Source: Actinoplanes auranticolor
Lineage (GTDB): Bacteria > Actinomycetota > Actinomycetes > Mycobacteriales > Micromonosporaceae
NCBI RefSeq assembly: GCF_018332655.1
Contig: NZ_BOQL01000099.1
Span: 1 to 64,000 of the forward strand
DNA: 64,000 bases
Direction: 5' to 3'
The notes under the pieces were generated by a model. That model did not search any database, was not told the origin of the DNA, and saw nothing but the letters and a program-made list of their open reading frames with translations. Numbering within the stretch: position 1 is the stretch's first letter; the number at the start of each line of letters is the position of its first letter. This document shows positions 57,847 to 64,000 of this stretch, one piece after another. Position numbers and translations under genes: made by a program.

Positions 57847-59961
57847 ATGACCAGGGCACCGAGCTCTACACGGATCGAGTCCTACCGGGTCGACCTGAAC
57901 GCGGTCATCGATCCCGCCGGTGGGGGAATCATCGCCATCGCGGGTTCCGGTGTGATCGCCCACTGCAACAAGACGGCGGCGATGCTGTACGGCTATCACG
58001 CTTCTGAGCTCGTCGGCCTCGACGCGGGGGTGCTCGTTCCGCCTGAGTTGAGGGCGGCGGAGTCTATTCTCCTGCAACGCGTCGCGGCGGGCGAGAATCC
58101 GGGGAGTCATCGCACCCAGCGGCTGCGCCGCGACGGGACTGTGGTGCCCGTGGTGTTGACGTACTCGCCCATCTACGACGCCGCCGATGCTGTCGTGGAA
58201 GTGGCGGTCATCGCGCATCAGGCCGGCGAACTGCCGGACGTCGGTGACGGCGTCGACGGCTATGAGGTGGTCAACCCTGACGGACAACCCGTCGATGATG
58301 CGGGCCGGCCCGGCGTGGACTGCCAGGACCTGCAGTTCCAGGCTCACATCGACACCGAGTACGCCAATGAGCGGGTGGAGGTCTCCGACGCCCAGGACCG
58401 TTTCGAGGCCGTATTGAGCCGCGAGCGCGCTCAGGAGAGGGTCGAGGTCGAGCAGGCCCAGGACCGGTTCCAGCTCAGGATGAGCGAGGAACGCGCTCAG
58501 GAGAAGGTCGAGGTCGAGCAGGCCCAGGACCGGTTCCAGCTCAGGATGAGCGAGCAACGCGCCCTGGAGAAGGTCGAGGTCGAGCAGGCCCAGGACCGGT
58601 TCCAACTCAAGATGGGCGAAGCACGCGCCCAGGAGAAGGTCCTGGTGCATCAGAGCCAGGACCAGTTCCAGACGCGGGTGAGGGAGGAACGCGCTCAGGA
58701 GAGGGTGGAGGTCGAGCAGGCCCAGGACCGGTTCCAGCTCAGGATGGGCGAGGAACGCGCCCAGGATCGAGCTGACCGGGAGCGCCTGCAGGCTCAGCTG
58801 CACCAGGGCCAGCGCCTGGAGATCCTCGGCCAGCTCGCCGGCGGGGTCGCCCACGATTTCAACAACCTGCTCGGCGTGATCCTCAACTATGCCGCGTTCG
58901 TCGCCGAGGAACTGGCCGCCGAACCGGGAGAGCGCCTGCGGTCGGCCGGCCGTGACGTCGACCAGATCCGACGCGCCGCGGAACGCGCCGCCGAGCTGAC
59001 GCACCAGCTTCTCGCGTTCGCCCGCCGCGAGGTCGTCCAACCGCGGCCGCTCGATCTCAACCACGTCGTCAGGGACGTGGAAAGCCTGTTGCGCCGCACC
59101 ATCGGCGACGACATCACCCTGTCGACCGACCCGGCTGCGGGGCTGTGGCTCGTGCTGGCCGACGCCGGCCAGATCGAACAGATTCTGGTCAATCTCGCGG
59201 TCAACGCGCGCGACGCGATGAGCGACGGCGGCACCCTGAGCATCGACACCGCCAACATCGTCATCGACACCCACGAGCTGCTGAACGCCGGCCGCTACGT
59301 GCGGCTGCGGGTCAGCGACACCGGCATCGGCATGCCGGCCGAGATCATCGAGCATGCCTTCGAGCCGTTCTTCACCACCAAACGCGACGGTGGGGGCACG
59401 GGTCTGGGCCTGTCGACCGTGTACGGCATCGTCGCCCAGACCGGGGGATCGATCACCATCCACTCACAGTCCGGAACCGGCACCACGTTCACCATCCTGT
59501 TGCCCGTGACCATGGAAGCCGTTGCCGTGGTCGATGAGCCGCTGCCGTATGAACGCGCCCCTTCCGGGGAGACGGTCCTCATCGTGGAGGATCAACAGGC
59601 GTTGCGGGAGGTCACCGAGCGCATCTTCGTCCGCAGCGGCTACCACGTGATCACTGCGCCGAGCGGCGTCGAGGCCGTCGCCCTCGCCGCCCGGTACGAG
59701 GGCGACATCCACCTGCTGCTCACCGACGTGGTCATGCCCAACATGCTCGGCAAGGAAGTCGCCGAGCGGATCCGGCAGGCCCGACCCGACATCGAGGTTC
59801 TCTTCATGTCCGGGTACGCCCAGCCGGTCCTGGCCTCCCAGGGCCGCCTCGACCCTGGCGTCAATCTCATCGAGAAGCCCTTCTCGGCGAAGGCGATCAT
59901 CGAAAAGGCCGGACGCATCCTCAGTGGCCAGTTCGAGGGATTCCGCACCGTCAAGCCGTAG
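57847..59961 (+). CDS. Hybrid PAS histidine kinase with 22-residue repeats and receiver
   Basis: 704 residues. PAS domain (about 17-125; AHCNKTAAMLYGYHASELVG), a coiled-coil linker (about 171-324) of seven 22-residue repeats, HisKA with LGQLAGGVAHDFNNLLGVI (His about 340), HATPase (ILVNLAVNARDAM, DTGIGMP, GTGLGLSTVYGI) and a C-terminal receiver (ETVLIVEDQQ, phospho-acceptor Asp in LLLTDVVMP, Lys in IEKPFS). There is no membrane segment. The start is the ATG with GAGG 8 bases upstream rather than the GTGs just before. It is likely in one signalling unit with the receiver and KaiC-like genes upstream. Confidence 0.92.
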   Translation: MTRAPSSTRIESYRVDLNAVIDPAGGGIIAIAGSGVIAHCNKTAAMLYGYHASELVGLDAGVLVPPELRAAESILLQRVAAGENPGSHRTQRLRRDGTVVPVVLTYSPIYDAADAVVEVAVIAHQAGELPDVGDGVDGYEVVNPDGQPVDDAGRPGVDCQDLQFQAHIDTEYANERVEVSDAQDRFEAVLSRERAQERVEVEQAQDRFQLRMSEERAQEKVEVEQAQDRFQLRMSEQRALEKVEVEQAQDRFQLKMGEARAQEKVLVHQSQDQFQTRVREERAQERVEVEQAQDRFQLRMGEERAQDRADRERLQAQLHQGQRLEILGQLAGGVAHDFNNLLGVILNYAAFVAEELAAEPGERLRSAGRDVDQIRRAAERAAELTHQLLAFARREVVQPRPLDLNHVVRDVESLLRRTIGDDITLSTDPAAGLWLVLADAGQIEQILVNLAVNARDAMSDGGTLSIDTANIVIDTHELLNAGRYVRLRVSDTGIGMPAEIIEHAFEPFFTTKRDGGGTGLGLSTVYGIVAQTGGSITIHSQSGTGTTFTILLPVTMEAVAVVDEPLPYERAPSGETVLIVEDQQALREVTERIFVRSGYHVITAPSGVEAVALAARYEGDIHLLLTDVVMPNMLGKEVAERIRQARPDIEVLFMSGYAQPVLASQGRLDPGVNLIEKPFSAKAIIEKAGRILSGQFEGFRTVKP
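58357..58818 (+). repeat. Seven tandem 66-base repeats (22-residue hendecad units)
   Basis: Units start at 58357, 58423, 58489, 58555, 58621, 58687 and 58753. The consensus is ERAQEKVEVEQ followed by AQDRFQLRMSE, i.e. two 11-residue hendecads. Units 2, 3, 4 and 6 are nearly identical even at the DNA level; the first, fifth and last are more diverged. The highly charged helix pattern predicts a straight or slightly right-handed coiled coil. Confidence 0.9.
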
Positions 59962-59987
59962 GCACAGGCCCATGCTTGCGGCATCGT

Positions 59988-60854
59988 TCATCGAATCACG
60001 GCGACAGGGCAGGCCGCGTGGTGGAGTACCGCGTGGCTGATCGAACCGAGGCGCCGGCCGGGGAACCGGGAGTGCCCGCGGGTTCCGAGGACGACGAGCT
60101 GGGCGCGCCTGCTGACGTCGACGATGGTGGTGGCGGCCGGTTCTGTCGTCAGCTGGCGGTGCACTGTGACGGTGGGGTACTTCCGGGACCAGCCTGACAG
60201 GGCTTCGTCCAGCATCTGGGCGTGGGCGTTCTCCTCGGGTCCGGTGTCGGAGAGCGCGGCGACAGCATGGTGGGAGATGGCGGGACGGTTCCACGCGTGT
60301 ACCGCCCGCAGGTCGGCTCCGCGCAGGAAAGCCTCGTGGAAGGCGAAGCGCAGCGGGGCATCGTCAGTGGCGGAGCCGTCCACGCCGACCACGACATCAC
60401 CGCTGGTCTGCTGGGCTCCTCGCGTGATCACCACGGGGCAGGCTGCGTGCGCGGCGACCTTGAAAGCGACGGAGCCGAGAAGCAGCTCGGCGAAGGCGCC
60501 GCGGCCGACGTGCCCGAGCACGAGTACGTCGGCGTGGGCGGATTCGCGGATGAGGACTGTGGCCGGGTCACCGGGGAGTACCTCGCAGGTCACCGGTACT
60601 GGATTGGTGACTGGTTGGACGGTGGCGGCGCGGTCGGTGGCGTCTCGGATGGCTTGCTGTGGTTCGGACAGGCGGTCGCCGGTGAGTTCCCCGGCGGGGT
60701 CGTTGTTCGCCCAAGCAGGGTGTCCTGCCCAGCGGTCACCGTAGACGATGCGCACCGCACGTTGGCGCAGCGCGGCTTCTCCGACGGCTACCTCGACTGC
60801 CGCCAGGCTGGGTACGGATCCGTCGACCCCGACGAGGATGGGTGGACCGGTCAT
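59988..60854 (-). CDS. Universal stress protein, two tandem USP domains
   Basis: 288 residues. Domain 1 is PPILVGVDGS to VLVLGHVGRGAFAELLLGSV...CPVVI; domain 2 is VVVGVDGSATDD to LVVLGTRGHSRFPGRRLGSI...CPVAVIR. Both keep the G-x2-G-x9-G-S nucleotide loop. The ATG overlaps the stop of the P-type ATPase gene (ATGA) and AGGAG lies upstream. It parallels the USP next to the P-type ATPase at the left end of the window. Confidence 0.93.
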   Translation of the reverse strand: MTGPPILVGVDGSVPSLAAVEVAVGEAALRQRAVRIVYGDRWAGHPAWANNDPAGELTGDRLSEPQQAIRDATDRAATVQPVTNPVPVTCEVLPGDPATVLIRESAHADVLVLGHVGRGAFAELLLGSVAFKVAAHAACPVVITRGAQQTSGDVVVGVDGSATDDAPLRFAFHEAFLRGADLRAVHAWNRPAISHHAVAALSDTGPEENAHAQMLDEALSGWSRKYPTVTVHRQLTTEPAATTIVDVSRRAQLVVLGTRGHSRFPGRRLGSISHAVLHHAACPVAVIR

Positions 60855-63493
60855 GGCTGGCTCCTGTGGTTGCGGTTCGTGGTGTGCACACGCCGGTCGA
60901 GTCGAATCGCAGCGTAACCGAGGGTGGATACGGCGGTGACGATTATCAGGTCGGTGATCGCCGGCGCTTGCGTGCCGAGCAGGCTCTGCAGCGGTGGCAG
61001 GTAGAGGCCTGCGAGCTGCAGGATCAGTGCAGCGCCGACGGCGGCGAACAGCATCGGATTGGCTCGGGTGCCGGGCTGGGCCCGGGAGCCCAGCGCGACG
61101 GCGAGCTGGGTGACGCCGAGGGCGAGGAAGGTCAGGGTCTGCCACGGGCGGTCGGTGGCGTGTGCCCAGATGCCGACACCGATGGTGACCGCGGCGACGA
61201 CCGTGCCCACCCGCAGGATGCGTTGCCACAGCCCGGCGCCGAGGATCGTCTCGGATGGCGGCCGCGGCGGCTGGTCCATGACGTCCGGGTCGACGGGTTC
61301 GCTGCCGAGGGCGAGACCCGGCAGGCCGTGAGTGATCAGGTTGATCCAGAGGATCTGCGCGGGCAGCAGTGGCAGCGCCAGGCCGACGAACGGTCCGGCC
61401 AGCATCACGGCGATCTCGGCGGCGCCGCCGGACAGGGCGTAGAGCAGGAAGCGGCGGATGTTGGCGTAGACGCGGCGGCCTTCCTCGGCCGCGGCGACGA
61501 CGGTGGCGAGTTCGTCGTCGGCCAGGACCAGGTCGGCGGCTTGGCGGGCGACTTCGGTGCCGCGTTTTCCCATGGCGACGCCGATGTCGGCGCGGTGCAG
61601 GGCGGGGCCGTCGTTGACGCCGTCGCCGGTCATCGCGACGACCTGCCCGGCGGCGCGCAGAGCGTCGATGATGGCGACCTTCTGCTGCGGGGTGGCCCTG
61701 GCGAAGACCCGGGCGCCATGCCCGGCGCGTTCGCCGGGCTCGGCGGTACGGCAGTCGACCACGTCGTCGCCGTTGGCGATGATGCCGAGTTCGACGGCGA
61801 TCGCGCCGGCGGTGGCGGGATGGTCGCCGGTGATCAGTACCGGGGTGATGCCCGCGCGTTGACACGCGGCGACGGTCGCGCCGGCCGAGGCCCGGGGCGG
61901 GTCGAGGATCGCGACGAGGCCGAGCAGGGTCAGGCCCTGTTCCGGGGAGCCGGAGCCGGTTGACGGTGTGTGGTCTGCCTGGGCTACTGCCAGGACCCGG
62001 TAGCCGTCCGCGGCGAGGGCGTCCGCGCGGGCCGCTGCCCGGTCGATCAGCTCGGCGGGATCGGCGAGGACTTCCGGTTGCAGAACGGCCTCGGGTGCGC
62101 CTTTGCAGACGGTCCGGGTTGTGCCGTCGGGGAGCCGGTGGGTTGTCGACATGCGTTTGCGGACGCTGTCGAACGGTTCCTCACCGATACGGGGCAGGTG
62201 GGTGTGGAGGGTTTCGCGGTCGATGCCGAGCTTCGCGGCGGCAGTGAGCAGGGCGACCTCGGTGGGGTCACCCACCGGCAGCCAGTCGGGATTGTCGCCA
62301 CCGGGTGGCTGCAGCGAGCCGTCGTTGCACAACACGGCCGCGCGCAGAAGCTGCGACACGTCAGGGAGGTCGCCGTCGGCTACCACGGTGTCGTCGCGGC
62401 GGATGTCGCCGTGCGGTGCGTACCCGGATCCTTCGACCTGGGCTTCTCCGGTGGGGGTCCACAGCTGTCGCAGGACCATCTGGCCTTCGGTAAGGGTGCC
62501 GGTCTTGTCAGTGGCCAGGACGGTGACCGAGCCGAGGGTCTCGACCGCGGGCAACCGCCGGATGACGGCATGCCGCGCGGTCATCCGGCGCGCGCCGAGT
62601 GCGAGGCTGAGCGTGACGACAGCCGGCAGGGATTCGGGGACGGCCGCGACGACCAGGGTGATCGCGGTGACGATCATCAGCTGGAGCGGCTGACCCCGGA
62701 ACACTCCCAGGGCCAGGACGACGGCGCACAGCACCAGGGCGCCGGCGGCGAGCAGCCGGCCCACCCCGGCGAGGCGGCGCTGCAGGGGGGTCATGGCGGG
62801 GGCGGTCGTCATCATGGCGGCGATGCGGCCCATGGCGCTGGCTGCGCCGGTCGCGGTGATGACGGCCTGCCCCCGCCCACGAACGACGACCGTTCCCGCG
62901 GACACGTCCGCTGCCACTCCGTCCGGGCCTGCGGATTTGTCGACCGGTGCGGACTCCCCGGTCAGCGCGGCTTCGTCGATCAGCAGGGCGCTGGCCTCGA
63001 CGACGTGGGCGTCGGCCGGCACGATGTCGCCTTCCGCCAGGACGAGCAGATCACCGACGACCAGGTCCGCGGCCGGTACCTCACGGTGCTCGCCGTCGCG
63101 TACCACCCGGGCGGCGGGTGCGGTCAGCGCGGACAGGGCGGAGATCGCCCGTTCCGCTTTGACCTCTTGGATGACACCGACCGTGGTGTTCACGATGATC
63201 ACGAACAGGATGACCGATGCGTCGGTGAAGTCGGCGGTGGCCAGCGTGAAGGCGGCGGCGGCCAGCAGGACCAGCACGAGCGGGTCACGCAGTTGCGCCA
63301 CGATGCGACGCCACAACGGCGGCGGCCTGCGGGCCGGCAGGACGTTGCCGCCGTCACGGGCCAGCCGCAGCGCGGCGTCACCCGACGACAGACCGCTCGC
63401 CTCCAGCGCGGCGAGGGGCGCCGCGCCGGCCCCCGCGGAGGGCTGGGCGACGCCCGACGCATCCGGAGCGATCTGCAGATTGGGTACGGTCAT
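60851..63493 (-). CDS. Cation-transporting P-type ATPase (P2-like)
   Basis: 880 residues. TGES at about 178, phosphorylated Asp329 in DKTGTLT, MTGDGVNDGP hinge, and the fourth-helix motif VPESLP where the other ATPase in this window has IPEGLP. The N-terminal 25 residues are Ala/Pro-rich and precede a cation-ATPase N domain. By family it exports Ca2+, Mn2+ or a related ion. It is the middle gene of a nitroreductase, ATPase, USP operon and only moderately similar to the protein at 287-3007, so this is not a recent duplication. Confidence 0.93.
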   Translation of the reverse strand: MTVPNLQIAPDASGVAQPSAGAGAAPLAALEASGLSSGDAALRLARDGGNVLPARRPPPLWRRIVAQLRDPLVLVLLAAAAFTLATADFTDASVILFVIIVNTTVGVIQEVKAERAISALSALTAPAARVVRDGEHREVPAADLVVGDLLVLAEGDIVPADAHVVEASALLIDEAALTGESAPVDKSAGPDGVAADVSAGTVVVRGRGQAVITATGAASAMGRIAAMMTTAPAMTPLQRRLAGVGRLLAAGALVLCAVVLALGVFRGQPLQLMIVTAITLVVAAVPESLPAVVTLSLALGARRMTARHAVIRRLPAVETLGSVTVLATDKTGTLTEGQMVLRQLWTPTGEAQVEGSGYAPHGDIRRDDTVVADGDLPDVSQLLRAAVLCNDGSLQPPGGDNPDWLPVGDPTEVALLTAAAKLGIDRETLHTHLPRIGEEPFDSVRKRMSTTHRLPDGTTRTVCKGAPEAVLQPEVLADPAELIDRAAARADALAADGYRVLAVAQADHTPSTGSGSPEQGLTLLGLVAILDPPRASAGATVAACQRAGITPVLITGDHPATAGAIAVELGIIANGDDVVDCRTAEPGERAGHGARVFARATPQQKVAIIDALRAAGQVVAMTGDGVNDGPALHRADIGVAMGKRGTEVARQAADLVLADDELATVVAAAEEGRRVYANIRRFLLYALSGGAAEIAVMLAGPFVGLALPLLPAQILWINLITHGLPGLALGSEPVDPDVMDQPPRPPSETILGAGLWQRILRVGTVVAAVTIGVGIWAHATDRPWQTLTFLALGVTQLAVALGSRAQPGTRANPMLFAAVGAALILQLAGLYLPPLQSLLGTQAPAITDLIIVTAVSTLGYAAIRLDRRVHTTNRNHRSQP

Positions 63494-63543
63494 GACAGGT
63501 CCTCGCCTTGCTGGATCGTGGTGGAAGCTCCGCGCGCCCCGCT

Positions 63544-64000
63544 TCAGAACCGTTCGATGACCTGCTCGGCGGGAAGCCGTGGGGTGTGCGGGGCGGCGGT
63601 GAGTGCCGGGTCACGGGTGGTGAAACGCAGCACGAGATGCGGACGGCCGACGCCGGCGAGCAGGCTCCGCATGCGTTCCCGGGTGACGGCCACCTCGATC
63701 GTGGCGCTCAGCGGCACCAGCGACAGGCCGAGTTCGGTGGCGGTGAGCCAGGCGGCTGACAGCGCTTCGCCGGCGCGGAGCCAGTCCACTTCGCCGTCCT
63801 CCGGTCCGTAGAGGATCGCGAACGCTGCGGCGTTGTCGTCCGATCCGGAGACGGACAGGTCACCGTGGTGACCGAAGTCGCGGCCCGGCACGGTCGTCCG
63901 GGCGGACCGATCAGGGATGACGGCGTCCGGGACACCGCTGCCCAGCAACCGGGTACCGCCGGCCCAATAGCGGAGTTCGGCCTGCCAGGCAAGGTCCTCG
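63544..64000 (-). CDS. Nitroreductase-fold protein (Acg-like), partial
   Basis: The 3' end of a gene whose start lies beyond the window. The visible 151 codons include AWQAELRYWAGG at the window edge, then AFAILYGPEDGEVDWLRAGE and LSAAWLTATELGLSLVPLS, and end LPAEQVIERF. This matches the C-terminal half of actinobacterial Acg-type putative NAD(P)H nitroreductases (about 330 residues), which are dormancy-associated in mycobacteria. Its stop is 50 bases before the P-type ATPase start on the same strand. An ATG at 63948 exists but is internal. Confidence 0.85.
   Translation of the reverse strand, partial: EDLAWQAELRYWAGGTRLLGSGVPDAVIPDRSARTTVPGRDFGHHGDLSVSGSDDNAAAFAILYGPEDGEVDWLRAGEALSAAWLTATELGLSLVPLSATIEVAVTRERMRSLLAGVGRPHLVLRFTTRDPALTAAPHTPRLPAEQVIERF

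Noticed and set aside
58357..58818. 66-base tandem repeats as a CRISPR-like or minisatellite non-coding array
   Set aside because: The units are contiguous with no spacers, keep the reading frame throughout and sit between PAS and HisKA coding segments.

Overview
The window is about 70% GC, coding-dense and full of ATGA/GTGA start-stop overlaps. It carries GAF-ANTAR proteins, RsbW-like ATPases, DUF998, LtrA remnants and CtpF-like P-type ATPases. This points to a filamentous actinobacterium, most likely Micromonosporaceae (Actinoplanes-like). That placement is inference from gene content; there is no rRNA, tRNA or CRISPR array in the window.

Layout. 0-7.3 kb: a truncated FAD oxidoreductase, a Ca2+-type P-type ATPase, universal stress proteins (USPs), then a graveyard of broken USP genes and IS5-type transposase remnants around an intact DedA gene. 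7.3-13.2 kb: a copper monooxygenase-like lipoprotein with a complete set of PHM-type copper ligands, a 2-hydroxyacid dehydrogenase, and a divergent AraC regulator/flavin monooxygenase pair. 13.2-18.4 kb: an ltrA pseudogene, two paralogous STAS-HATPase proteins and two GAF-ANTAR proteins. 18.7-22.3 kb: an orphan NarL-type regulator, a hydrolase-TetR operon with a clear operator, a second broken ltrA and a DUF998 protein.

22.4-46.8 kb is the most distinctive part: a zinc-homeostasis island. A ten-gene minus-strand array encodes an 'anchored-repeat' ABC transporter (permease, ATPase, and a ZnuA-like binding protein with inserted choice-of-anchor-M sequence). With it come five further anchor-M surface proteins: one sortase-type, one membrane-tethered, two small secreted and two with WxL-like C-termini (one of these also counts as the large multidomain protein). 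A WxLIP-type (DUF916) membrane protein completes the set. The array reads away from tandem Zur-like boxes. Next to it lie zur, an SmtB-type zinc-sensor gene, a conventional znuACBB-arsR operon and a divergent FAD oxidoreductase/methyltransferase pair, most with a Zur-like box in front. A second oxidoreductase-methyltransferase-MFS module follows.

47-55.6 kb: a truncated TetR gene, a MerR regulator, a 1,892-residue Ser/Thr kinase-AAA-GAF-PAS-histidine kinase, and a DUF1697 protein. 55.8-60 kb: a receiver, a KaiC-like double ATPase and a hybrid histidine kinase whose linker holds seven 22-residue repeats. 60-64 kb: a nitroreductase (cut by the window end), P-type ATPase and USP operon that echoes the left end. 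Both ends therefore carry gene types familiar from the mycobacterial DosR dormancy regulon, and DosR-like boxes lie near the left-hand USP genes.
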